DNA of 64,000 bases from assembly GCF_021655555.1 (NCBI RefSeq), contig NZ_AP023086.1, positions 4,122,685 to 4,186,684 on the forward strand. The letters run 5' to 3'. This DNA comes from Marinagarivorans cellulosilyticus. Its GTDB lineage: Bacteria; Pseudomonadota; Gammaproteobacteria; Pseudomonadales; Cellvibrionaceae. Both the position numbers and the translations under genes were made by a program. Below are positions 24,376 to 32,405 of the stretch, piece by piece. How positions within the stretch are numbered: the first letter of the stretch is position 1; each line of letters opens with the position of its first letter. The notes under the pieces were generated by a model, which was not told where the DNA came from, ran no database searches, and saw nothing but the letters and a program-made list of their open reading frames with translations.

Positions 24376-25992
24376 ATGAAAAATAACTGCGCCTTGATCA
24401 TTTTAGCGGGCTTGCTCATCACAGCTTGCGGCGGCGAAACTTTACCTCCTCAAAATGAATTGCCCGACCCGCTGACTCGCGATGGTGAATGCTCTAACGC
24501 CATTGCCGTTACACCCACACGCCTGCGCCGTTTAACCCACCGCGAATATGATAACGCCGTGCGCGATTTACTCGACACCCCTATCAAGCTAGCTGACGAT
24601 TTCCCTAGCGATATACCCGCTGCAGGCTTTGCGAGTAACCGAGGCGACCCACTGGCCGAACTAGGCGCAGAAAAACTGCTATTAGCCGCAGAGCAACACG
24701 CCGACAACGCCATGCAGCAACTCGATGCATTACTGCCTTGTACGCCAACCAACAGGAATAAATCCTGCGCGCTTCAGTTTATAAACAACTTGGGCAGGCA
24801 AGCCTTTCGCCGCACACTCACAAGCCAAGAAGCCGATGAGCTAGGCACATTATTTGACTGGGCAGCAGCACAAGAAGATCTCGAGTATGGCATCCGCGCA
24901 GCGATTGAATACATTTTGCAATCGCCCAATTTCCTCTATCAATTAGAGCTAACCCATACCGTACAAAGCACAGCAAAACTTACAGGGCTAAGTATTGCTA
25001 GCCGCTTAGCCGCCATGCTGTGGCAAAGCATTCCCGACGCCCAATTACTCCAAGCCGCCGAAAATGGTGAGCTAGATACCCCAGAAGGTATTGTCGCGCA
25101 AACAAAGCGCATGCTGGCGCACGATAAAGGCCGTGACGGGGTAATCGAATTTTTTAACCAGTGGCTGGATATCGAAAAACTCGGCACGCTAGAAAAAGAC
25201 CCTACACTATTCCCCGAATTTACCCCTGCGCTGCGTACCGCCATGTGGGAGGAAACCACAACCTTTGTCGATTATGTTGTGCGCCATGGCGACGGATTAC
25301 TGAGCACACTGTTTACATCAAACCTTGCATTAGCCAAAGAACCACTAGCCTCACTCTACGGTATTGACGCCTCCAGCGCGTTCGAAGCTATTGATGCCAG
25401 CGTGCGAAGCGGCGTATTAACACACCCCAGTTTTTTGGCCGTACATGCCCACGGCGACCAAACCTCGCCCGTTAAACGCGGTGTTTTTGTTCGCGACCGC
25501 TTAATTTGCGCGCCACTTCCCGAGGCACCCGCCAATGTGAATACTAACCCTCCAGCAGTAGACCCTAGTGCAACGACGCGCGAGCGCTTTAGCCAACACC
25601 GCGACAACCCCGCCTGTGCAGGCTGCCATAACATTATCGACCCGCTAGGCTTTGCCTTTGAGCACTTCGACGCCATGGGCCGTTACCGCACAATGGAAGG
25701 CCCGCTTCCCGTCGATGCATCGGGCGAAATTGTCGGCACCGTCGATATGGACGGCCCCTTTGATGGCGCCCACGAACTCAATCAAATATTTGCCCATTCG
25801 GTACAGGCGCGCGACTGCATGGCAACCCAGTGGCTGCGCTATGCCATTCGCGAACACGAAACCTCAGCCGATGCCTGTAGCCTGCAACAAGCCAAGCGCG
25901 CACTGGCCAAAAACGGAAATATCCAAGACCTCATTTTCGCAGTCGTGCAAAGCGATGCCTTTCGCTACAAAAGCACCGGAGAATCGCAATGA
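24376..25992 (+). CDS. DUF1592/DUF1588-type exported c-heme lipoprotein
   Basis: 538 residues. A lipoprotein signal ends in lipobox LITAC (Cys 18). The domain order follows the planctomycete-type family: DUF1587-like (RRLTHREYDNAVRDLL), DUF1595 (LGRQAFRRTLTSQE), DUF1592 (about 165-315, with FFNQWLDIEKL), DUF1588 (about 325-430, ending CAGCHNIIDPLGFAFEHFD) and DUF1585 at the C-terminus. CAGCH (Cys414-Cys417-His418) is a c-type heme motif; unlike the second copy near 39 kb, there is no separate N-terminal cytochrome domain. The stop overlaps the DUF1552 gene as ATGA. Function is unknown; an extracytoplasmic redox role is inferred from the heme site. Confidence 0.85.
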   Translation: MKNNCALIILAGLLITACGGETLPPQNELPDPLTRDGECSNAIAVTPTRLRRLTHREYDNAVRDLLDTPIKLADDFPSDIPAAGFASNRGDPLAELGAEKLLLAAEQHADNAMQQLDALLPCTPTNRNKSCALQFINNLGRQAFRRTLTSQEADELGTLFDWAAAQEDLEYGIRAAIEYILQSPNFLYQLELTHTVQSTAKLTGLSIASRLAAMLWQSIPDAQLLQAAENGELDTPEGIVAQTKRMLAHDKGRDGVIEFFNQWLDIEKLGTLEKDPTLFPEFTPALRTAMWEETTTFVDYVVRHGDGLLSTLFTSNLALAKEPLASLYGIDASSAFEAIDASVRSGVLTHPSFLAVHAHGDQTSPVKRGVFVRDRLICAPLPEAPANVNTNPPAVDPSATTRERFSQHRDNPACAGCHNIIDPLGFAFEHFDAMGRYRTMEGPLPVDASGEIVGTVDMDGPFDGAHELNQIFAHSVQARDCMATQWLRYAIREHETSADACSLQQAKRALAKNGNIQDLIFAVVQSDAFRYKSTGESQ

Positions 25993-27320
25993 TTAATCAG
26001 ACCAAACAAAAAGCACCGGTACGCCATCAATGCCGAATTGGAGCCCCTAAAATTGGTCGCCGGGCGCTACTGCAAAGCGGTGCGTGCGCAGCTTTGGCGC
26101 CGTTCCTGCCGGTATTAGAAAGCCGCGCCCAAGACGGTGCACCGCCAAAACGCATACTATTTTGCTACCAAGCCAACGGCACCGTGCACCAAGAATGGAA
26201 ACCCAGCGGCATCGGCGCCGACTTTGAATTTAATCGCATTTTGGCCCCACTAGAAAACCACAAAAAAGACTTACTGGTGCTTTCTGGTTTAGACCTAGAA
26301 CCGGAGCCCGCAAAACCACACTCTGGCCATCCGCAGCTCTTTTCCAATGTGCCAGCCGATATGGACCGCTTCCGCCTATGCCCCAGCATTACACTCGACC
26401 AATACATTGCCCAGCAGCGCCAAGACAACACCCGCTTTAGCACCTTAGAGCTAGGCATTGTGCCATTTGGCGGCGACGATTTTTATACCCGTGAAATTTT
26501 GTTTCGCGGCCCCTATGATCCAGTCCCTTGGGAGCCCAGCCCTTACGCCGCATTCGACCGCGTATTCGGAACCCAAGGCGGCGCAGGCAATAGCGATGGC
26601 ATTGATAAACGCTTGGCCCTGCGCCAAAGGATACTCGACGGCGTTAAGAACGACCTAAACCGCCTGCAAAGTAAATTAGGCATGGAAGATCGTGCACTGA
26701 TGCAACGCCACGAAGAATCTATCGTGCAACTTGAAAACCGCTTTAGGCAGTCGGTTTCTATTTGCGATGGGCCCAATTTAGGTGAGCCGCTCGATTTTCG
26801 CAGCGTCGCCAATTACCGCGAGATGGCCCAATTGCAGATGGATATGATGGTCAGCGCATTTGCCTGCGATGCAACCCGCGTTGGCACGCTAATATGGTCT
26901 GGCCCAACCAGTACCCAGCCCTTCCCTTGGTTAGGCGATTTTGGCAACAATCATCACGTTTTATCCCACGACCCCAACCAAATTGAAGCCTTAATTCAAA
27001 TAAACACGTGGTATAGCGAACAACATAAAGTGCTTATCGATAAATTAAAATCTGTTCCAGAACCCGGCGGCGGCACGCTTTTCGACAATACGGTAATTTT
27101 CTTTGCCAACCCACTGAGCGACGGCAACGCGCACCGAAAAATAGATTTACCTTTAATGCTTGCTGGAGGCAAGTGGCACTTTAATACTGGCCGTTATATT
27201 GATTTTGAATCTAAGCCACACGGGCATCTATTGGTATCTTTAGCACACGCCATGGGCCTAGATATCGATAGCTTTGGCGAACCGGAAACCGGAACCGGCG
27301 CCTTAAACGAATTGCTATAA
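25989..27320 (+). CDS. DUF1552 protein with Tat-type signal
   Basis: 443 residues, partner of the preceding DUF1592 protein. The N-terminus GRRALLQSGACAALAPFLPVL (about 24-44) has a twin Arg and hydrophobic stretch typical of Tat export. Family blocks include ILFCYQANGTVHQEWKPSG, GLDLEPEPAKPHSGHPQLFS, RVGTLIWSGPTSTQPF and a late FANPLSDGNAH plus GHLLVSLAHAMG. DUF1552 proteins are distantly related in layout to the DUF1501/sulfatase-like group, but no activity is established. It is translationally coupled to the upstream gene (ATGA). Confidence 0.85.
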   Translation: MINQTKQKAPVRHQCRIGAPKIGRRALLQSGACAALAPFLPVLESRAQDGAPPKRILFCYQANGTVHQEWKPSGIGADFEFNRILAPLENHKKDLLVLSGLDLEPEPAKPHSGHPQLFSNVPADMDRFRLCPSITLDQYIAQQRQDNTRFSTLELGIVPFGGDDFYTREILFRGPYDPVPWEPSPYAAFDRVFGTQGGAGNSDGIDKRLALRQRILDGVKNDLNRLQSKLGMEDRALMQRHEESIVQLENRFRQSVSICDGPNLGEPLDFRSVANYREMAQLQMDMMVSAFACDATRVGTLIWSGPTSTQPFPWLGDFGNNHHVLSHDPNQIEALIQINTWYSEQHKVLIDKLKSVPEPGGGTLFDNTVIFFANPLSDGNAHRKIDLPLMLAGGKWHFNTGRYIDFESKPHGHLLVSLAHAMGLDIDSFGEPETGTGALNELL

Positions 27321-27453
27321 AACAAAAAGGCACCGGCAAGACTCACCAATCGTTGTGACAGAATAACAATCAATAGGCATCTAAAAAATAGTATTTTTTG
27401 TGTGAGAGCTGGGACAGTTGTTCCTAGCTACTTTCTGCATTTTCTCCGTTCGT

Positions 27454-27626
27454 GGCAATGCCATTAACTTAAGGCAAGTTAAGCGGTAGGCGGTGATTTC
27501 TCAGGACCCTCACGCGCCGGCTCTTGCAGGGATGACAAGGTGATCAAATTGCTGGAGCACGAAGTCGTAGACGGCTTGAGCGAGTCCAGAAAAATTGTCG
27601 GTCGCCGCTAAGTTAGTGACATTGCC
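27454..27626. repeat. Inverted-repeat intergenic element, copy A
   Basis: Nested inverted arms: 27454-27471 pairs with 27609-27626 at 16 of 18 positions, and 27483-27507 pairs less well with 27584-27608. The centre holds CACGCGC, a small CTTG/CAAG hairpin around CAGGGATGA, then TGGAGCACG and GGCTTGA. The 30-base block 27511-27540 matches 36764-36793 at 23 of 30 positions, with the later blocks in the same order and spacing. It codes for nothing recognisable and is best seen as a miniature inverted-repeat or structured-RNA family member. Confidence 0.75.
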
Positions 27627-27967
27627 GTTCGTGGAAGTCAAGCACCACCTAGGCGACTGAATGGACTCAGAACGTAGAGCGACGCACCAGTGCACGAAGC
27701 GCATTATTAGACATTGCACCGCCGCGCGAACTGGCTGATTAGAATAACGAAGGAGCAGTTATCGAGGCAAAAACCTGTAGCCGCCATCGCGGAAAAAGTG
27801 CATTTTTAAAGGCGCCCCAAGAGGTTACTGCTCGCTACCAAAACTTAACCACATTTAACAACGCGTAAAGAAAGCATCACCGCCTATTAAACAGCAAAAT
27901 ACTTCCCGTATATTGCTACCCCCTCCCCCATCATTTTTTCGCACCTTCCGATATAACCACACCGCTA

Positions 27968-27981
27968 TTGATCTGCATCAA
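27968..27981. promoter_or_regulatory. FNR/Anr box before the nap operon
   Basis: TTGATCTGCATCAA is a perfect match to the TTGAT-N4-ATCAA consensus, 137 bases before napE. A TATGAT hexamer at 28014-28019 is a possible -10; its spacing puts the box about one helical turn further upstream than the standard class II position. TAGCGA at 28003-28008 would fit the class II spacing but is a weak -10. Oxygen-limited induction of nap is the expected outcome. Confidence 0.82.
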
Positions 27982-28117
27982 GTTTCTATCGTAAGCGCAG
28001 GCTAGCGATGATCTATGATAGTTGGCTATCACGTTATTTATCCTTGCATCGGTGTTTTAGCACCGCCCTTCATCGCGAAACACACGCGACTGTCCAGACT
28101 TTTAAGAGAGGTAGGCA

Positions 28118-28261
28118 ATGCCCAACAATACGACAAGTAAAAAAGACGAACTCAAAATGATCGTCTTTATTTGTGTTTTCTTATTTCCTCTACTGGCTAC
28201 CACCATTGTTGGCGCCTATGGCTTGGCCATTTGGTTATCTCAGATATTTTTTGGTCACTAA
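28118..28261 (+). CDS. napE: NapE, small membrane protein of the nitrate reductase operon
   Basis: 47 residues: a short charged start (SKKDELK) followed by one transmembrane helix (IVFICVFLFPLLATTIVGAYG) and LAIWLSQIFFG. This is the usual NapE layout, in which a KxEL segment precedes a LFPLL...VGxYGxxxW helix. It is first in the operon, with AGAGAGG upstream and napD 10 bases after its stop. Its role in periplasmic nitrate reduction is not settled; it is not part of the catalytic complex. Confidence 0.87.
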   Translation: MPNNTTSKKDELKMIVFICVFLFPLLATTIVGAYGLAIWLSQIFFGH

Positions 28262-28271
28262 GGAGCCTGGC

Positions 28272-28550
28272 ATGATATTACACATCAGCAGCATTATTGT
28301 TCAGGTTAACAGCCTCGCATGGTCCTCCGTTTACGACAGTATTGAAAAGCAAGAACACGCCTCAATTAGTGCAAGCGACGAAGGGCAAGGGAAAATGATT
28401 GTTGTTTTAGAGGCCCCATCATTGCACGACACGCAAAATATGATTGATGCTTTAAAAGCTATTAAAGGCGTTGTTTCTGCCACCATGGTTTATCACCACA
28501 GCGAACCGGCCTCTGAACTTAATCAACCCCTTTACGAGCACGCATCATGA
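28272..28550 (+). CDS. napD: NapD, chaperone for the NapA Tat signal
   Basis: 92-residue cytoplasmic protein of the ferredoxin-like NapD fold. It binds the twin-arginine signal of NapA and holds back export until cofactor loading is complete. Recognisable parts are MILHISSIIVQVN at the start and KAIKGVVSATMVYHHSE near the end. AAGGAG lies 8 bases before the ATG. The stop overlaps the napA start as ATGA, so chaperone and client are made together. Confidence 0.92.
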   Translation: MILHISSIIVQVNSLAWSSVYDSIEKQEHASISASDEGQGKMIVVLEAPSLHDTQNMIDALKAIKGVVSATMVYHHSEPASELNQPLYEHAS

Positions 28551-31045
28551 GCATATCCCGCCGAGAATTTGTCCGACAGCAAGCCACTGCAACCGCCTGC
28601 GCGGCAGCGGGTGTTATTTTACCGTCCGATGCCAGCAACATGATTACCGCACTGGACGACACACGCTTGACATGGTCCAAAGCGCCCTGCCGTTTTTGCG
28701 GCACAGGCTGTAGCGTTAATGTGGCCACTAAGGCTGGGCAAGTCGTAGCGACCCATGGCGATATTAAATCGCCAGTAAATCGTGGTTTAAATTGTGTGAA
28801 AGGTTATTTCCTGTCAAAAGTAATGTACGGCAAAGACAGGCTCACAACCCCTTTGTTGCGCATGCGCGATGGTAAATACGATAAAAACGGCGACTTCACC
28901 GAAGTCAGCTGGGGCACAGCCTTTAGCGTAATGGCCGAAAAATTTAAGCACGCACTCAATAAAAAAGGCCCGGACGGGGTTGGCATGTTCGGGTCCGGCC
29001 AATGGACCGTATGGGAAGGTTACGCCGGCGTAAAACTGATGAAGGCGGGCTTTCGCTCGAACAATATCGAGCCCAACGCACGCCACTGCATGGCTAGTGC
29101 AGTGGCTGGGTTTATGCGCACCTTTGGCATTGATGAACCGATGGGGTGTTATGACGATTTCGAGCATGCCGATGCCTTTGTACTATGGGGCTCTAACATG
29201 GCAGAAATGCACCCAATTTTATGGACACGCATTGCCGACCGCCGCTTGAGTACACCCGGCACTCAAGTTTGCGTGATGTCTACCTATGAACACAGAAGTT
29301 TTGATCTGGCCGACATCCCCGTTATTTTCAACCCCAATACCGACCTTGCTATTGCAAACTTTATTGCAAACTACATTATTAAAAATAAAAAAGTGAATTG
29401 GGATTTTGTTAATAAACACACCAACTTCCGCAAAGGCGTAACTGACATAGGCTATGGCCTGCGCCCAGAAGACGAACGCGAACAAAGCGCTAAAAATGCC
29501 AGCAATGCAGGCGATTCTGAAGCGATTAATTTTGAGGAGTACGCTAAATTTGTAGCCGACTATACCGTCGAAAAGGCCAGCGAAATAAGCGGAGTAAGCC
29601 AAGCTGCATTACTTAAAATGGCAAAACTGTATGCCGACCCCAATATAAAAGTCATGTCTTTATGGACTATGGGCGTTAACCAGCATACTCGCGGCGCATG
29701 GATGAACAATTTAATTTATAACCTGCATTTATTAACAGGCAAAATAGCAACCCCGGGCAATAGCCCCTTTAGCTTAACAGGGCAACCTTCCGCTTGCGGT
29801 ACCGCGCGCGAAGTAGGCACCTTTGCACACCGTCTGCCAGCCGACCTACTAGTTGCCAAAGAAGAACACAGAACTACCGCAGAAAAAATTTGGAATATTC
29901 CAGCGGGCACCATTAACCCGAAGGTGGGAGCCCACGCGGTTTTGCATAACAGGCACTTAAAAGACGGCAAAATTAATGCTTACTGGGTAATGTGTAACAA
30001 CAATATGCAAGCGGCAGCCAATATGCTTGAAGAAGGCTTACCCGGCTACCGCAACCCCGAAAATTTTATTGTCGTTAGCGATGCCTACCCTACCGTTACG
30101 GCCCAAGCAGGTGATTTAATATTACCCACCGCAATGTGGGTCGAAAAAGAAGGGGCTTACGGCAATGCCGAGCGACGCACACAGTTTTGGCATCAGTTAG
30201 TTGATGCGCCCGGCGAAGCCAAATCGGACCTTTGGCAACTCATGGAGTTTTCTAAGCACTTTACAACCAACGATGTCTGGCCAAAAGAATTACTGGCAAA
30301 CAATAAAAACTATAAAGGCAAAACGCTATTCGATGTATTGTTTAAAAATGGCAATGTCGATAAATTTGGTTTAGAGCAAACCTCTCCCGATTACAACAAC
30401 CAAGAAGCCAAAGATTTTGGCTTTTATGTGCAAAAAGGCTTATTTGAAGAATATGCCACCTTTGGCCGAGGCCACGGCCACGACCTAGCCAGCTTTGATC
30501 GCTACCACCAAGAGCGGGGCTTACGCTGGCCGGTTGTCGATGGTAAAGAAACCCTATGGCGCTACAAAGAAGGCAGCGACCCTTACGTTAAGAAAGGCAA
30601 AGGCTTTGATTTTTATGGCAAGCCCGATGGCCGCGCCATTATCTTTGCACTGCCCTACGAAAAACCACCAGAGTCACCCGATAAAGACTTCCCTTTATGG
30701 CTGTGCACTGGACGCGTATTAGAACACTGGCATTCCGGTTCGATGACCCAGCGCGTACCAGAGCTTTACCGTGCATTCCCAGATGCCGTTTGTTTTATAC
30801 ATCCTAGCGATGCCAAAGCAGCGGGTTTAAGGCGCGGAGATAAAGTACGCATCGAATCGCGCAGAGGGCATATTATTTCCAGAATAGAAACGCGCGGCAG
30901 AAATAAGCCGCCCCAAGGGCTAATTTTTGTACCTTGGTTTGACTCTAGGCAGCTAATTAACAAAGTTACACTGGATGCCATCGATCCTATATCAAAGCAA
31001 ACAGATTTTAAAAAATGCGCCGTAAAAGTGAGTAAAGTCGTATGA
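28547..31045 (+). CDS. napA: Periplasmic nitrate reductase catalytic subunit
   Basis: Molybdopterin enzyme reducing nitrate to nitrite in the periplasm. 832 residues, normal for NapA. Tat signal SRREFVRQ at 4-11; [4Fe-4S] ligands Cys48, Cys51, Cys55 and Cys83 (CRFCGTGC ... GLNC); the molybdenum Cys lies in NARHCMASA near residue 180; the C-terminal molybdopterin dinucleotide domain includes LWLCTGRVLEHWHSGSMT. It overlaps napD before it and napB after it by four bases each. The complete motif set indicates a functional enzyme. Confidence 0.98.
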   Translation: MSISRREFVRQQATATACAAAGVILPSDASNMITALDDTRLTWSKAPCRFCGTGCSVNVATKAGQVVATHGDIKSPVNRGLNCVKGYFLSKVMYGKDRLTTPLLRMRDGKYDKNGDFTEVSWGTAFSVMAEKFKHALNKKGPDGVGMFGSGQWTVWEGYAGVKLMKAGFRSNNIEPNARHCMASAVAGFMRTFGIDEPMGCYDDFEHADAFVLWGSNMAEMHPILWTRIADRRLSTPGTQVCVMSTYEHRSFDLADIPVIFNPNTDLAIANFIANYIIKNKKVNWDFVNKHTNFRKGVTDIGYGLRPEDEREQSAKNASNAGDSEAINFEEYAKFVADYTVEKASEISGVSQAALLKMAKLYADPNIKVMSLWTMGVNQHTRGAWMNNLIYNLHLLTGKIATPGNSPFSLTGQPSACGTAREVGTFAHRLPADLLVAKEEHRTTAEKIWNIPAGTINPKVGAHAVLHNRHLKDGKINAYWVMCNNNMQAAANMLEEGLPGYRNPENFIVVSDAYPTVTAQAGDLILPTAMWVEKEGAYGNAERRTQFWHQLVDAPGEAKSDLWQLMEFSKHFTTNDVWPKELLANNKNYKGKTLFDVLFKNGNVDKFGLEQTSPDYNNQEAKDFGFYVQKGLFEEYATFGRGHGHDLASFDRYHQERGLRWPVVDGKETLWRYKEGSDPYVKKGKGFDFYGKPDGRAIIFALPYEKPPESPDKDFPLWLCTGRVLEHWHSGSMTQRVPELYRAFPDAVCFIHPSDAKAAGLRRGDKVRIESRRGHIISRIETRGRNKPPQGLIFVPWFDSRQLINKVTLDAIDPISKQTDFKKCAVKVSKVV

Positions 31046-31527
31046 AAACATCAACCCCACAAAGTGTTTTCACATTAGCCAAATTACTCTTGAGCGCTTG
31101 CATTGTAATGGCCAGTAGCACCTTACTGGCAAGCGAGATAGCAACGCTGCGCCAAGGCACTCCACTTGAAAGCACCAATACAACACCAGCATTATTAAAT
31201 AATGCATCTAATGAGGATAAGCGCAAAACACGGGCATACCCGATGCAACCGCCAACCATTCCACACAAAATCGAAGCCTACCAAATTGATACCAACGCTA
31301 ACCAATGTATGACATGCCACGCACGTTTGCGAGTTGAAGACAGCCAGGCGCCCATGATTAGTGTGACCCACTACATGGACCGCGATGGCAATTTTTTAGC
31401 GGATGTTTCACCTAGGCGATATTTTTGCACACAGTGCCATGTTACACAGGTAAGCAATAAACCGCTTATTGAAAACACATTTCGCGATATGCATCACCTA
31501 CCCGCCAACAAAAACAAAACCAACTAA
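31042..31527 (+). CDS. napB: Diheme cytochrome c subunit of nitrate reductase
   Basis: Periplasmic electron-transfer partner of NapA. 161 residues with a signal peptide (about 1-30) and two heme motifs, CMTCH near residue 92 and CTQCH near 131. The conserved AYPMQPPTIPHKIE segment that precedes the first heme in NapB is present, as are the distal-ligand His residues (SVTHYMDRDG and DMHH). The start overlaps the napA stop as ATGA. Confidence 0.96.
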   Translation: MKTSTPQSVFTLAKLLLSACIVMASSTLLASEIATLRQGTPLESTNTTPALLNNASNEDKRKTRAYPMQPPTIPHKIEAYQIDTNANQCMTCHARLRVEDSQAPMISVTHYMDRDGNFLADVSPRRYFCTQCHVTQVSNKPLIENTFRDMHHLPANKNKTN

Positions 31528-31545
31528 AAGTGGGAAACCAACAAC

Positions 31546-32133
31546 ATGAAAAACCTGCTTAAAAAATACTGGCATATTTTCAGCCGGCCTTCGGTTCATT
31601 TTGGTTTAGGGTTTTTAACGCTCGGTGGTTTTTTGGCTGGCATTATTTTTTGGGGTGGTTTTAACACCGCCTTAGAAGTTACAAACACCGAGGCCTTTTG
31701 CATTGGCTGCCACGAAATGCGCAACAATGTGTATGAAGAACTGCAAACCACGATCCATTTCAACAATGGCTCTGGCGTGCGAGCAACCTGCCCAGACTGC
31801 CACGTTCCACACGAATGGAGCGATAAAATTGCTCGCAAAATGCAAGCATCCAAAGAAGTTTGGGGCAAAGTGTTTGGTACCATTGATACCCGAGAAAAGT
31901 TCTTAGATAAACGATTAGAACTTGCCCAACATGAATGGGCGCGCCTTAAAGCAAACGATTCTTTAGAGTGCCGCAATTGCCATGACTTTGAATATATGGA
32001 CTTCACCAGACAAAGCCAACGCGCAGCCACCCAACACAGCACTGCTTTAGCCAGCGGAGAAAAAACTTGTATCGACTGCCACAAAGGTATCGCCCACGAA
32101 TTACCTGACATGTCTGGTGTTGAAGGCTGGTAG
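31546..32133 (+). CDS. napC: Membrane-anchored tetraheme quinol dehydrogenase
   Basis: Takes electrons from quinol and passes them to NapB. 195 residues: one N-terminal helix (about 17-40, VHFGLGFLTLGGFLAGIIFWGG), then four CxxCH motifs in the periplasmic domain (CIGCH, CPDCH, CRNCH, CIDCH), the NapC/NirT pattern. It ends the napEDABC operon. No napF, napG or napH is present, so quinol oxidation depends on NapC alone. A hairpin follows about 40 bases downstream. Confidence 0.97.
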   Translation: MKNLLKKYWHIFSRPSVHFGLGFLTLGGFLAGIIFWGGFNTALEVTNTEAFCIGCHEMRNNVYEELQTTIHFNNGSGVRATCPDCHVPHEWSDKIARKMQASKEVWGKVFGTIDTREKFLDKRLELAQHEWARLKANDSLECRNCHDFEYMDFTRQSQRAATQHSTALASGEKTCIDCHKGIAHELPDMSGVEGW

Positions 32134-32175
32134 CCAAATAACCGAGCAAAGACCTTAAAGCGATTAAACTTATGC

Positions 32176-32208
32176 GGGGTTATTTTAAGCCGCTGCCAAA
32201 ATAACCCC
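32176..32208. terminator. Hairpin after the nap operon
   Basis: GGGGTTATTTT (32176-32186) and AAAATAACCCC (32198-32208) form a perfect 11-bp stem. No separate T run follows on either strand, but the stem ends in U or A tracts. It probably ends nap transcription and perhaps the converging minus-strand unit. Confidence 0.65.
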
Positions 32209-32220
32209 AAGGCTAGTCAA

Positions 32221-32391
32221 TTAACTTTGAAGCGTGCAGCCAAAATTTAACTCTTCTTCATTAGGGACTTCAAACCTTGGCGCCATAACGTTAAACATCA
32301 TATCCGTCACTTGAAAGGCATATACAGCTGGGTCTTTTTCTGTATTTCTCTTTTCAACGCGTTTTTTACGAACTTCTTTTTGTACCTCCAC
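32221..32391 (-). CDS. Small basic/acidic ORF after the antiporter gene, unknown
   Basis: A 56-residue frame read from a GTG: a charged helix (EVQKEVRKKRVEKRNTEKD) followed by PAVYAFQVTDMMFNVMAPRFEVP and an acidic tail. Codon use and amino-acid content look protein-like, and it sits 14 bases after the antiporter stop on the same strand. No clear ribosome site or ATG is present, so it could also be chance. No family was recognised. Confidence 0.35.
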   Translation of the reverse strand: MEVQKEVRKKRVEKRNTEKDPAVYAFQVTDMMFNVMAPRFEVPNEEELNFGCTLQS

Positions 32392-32405
32392 TACCCAATA
32401 GACAG

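Larger units (their letters stand above)
27321..28117. other. Long intergenic region with repeat element and nap promoter
   Basis: About 800 bases without a convincing gene. It holds an inverted-repeat element (27454-27626) and the FNR box and likely promoter of the nap operon (27968 to about 28025). A 69-codon minus-strand frame at 27510-27719 lies largely inside the repeat and is taken as non-coding. A second loose inverted repeat (GAGCAGTTA near 27752 against a late GGTTACTGCTC near 27824) may be decayed mobile DNA. Confidence 0.6.

Noticed and set aside
24201..24386. Plus-strand 61-codon frame before the DUF1592 gene
   Set aside because: It overlaps the lipoprotein start, has no recognisable domain or ribosome site, and is best explained as chance.
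27510..27719. Minus-strand 69-codon frame ending in a VIPARAGA-like peptide
   Set aside because: It lies mostly within inverted-repeat copy A; such frames with VIPAxAG endings arise from intergenic repeats read through, and no ribosome site or family was seen.
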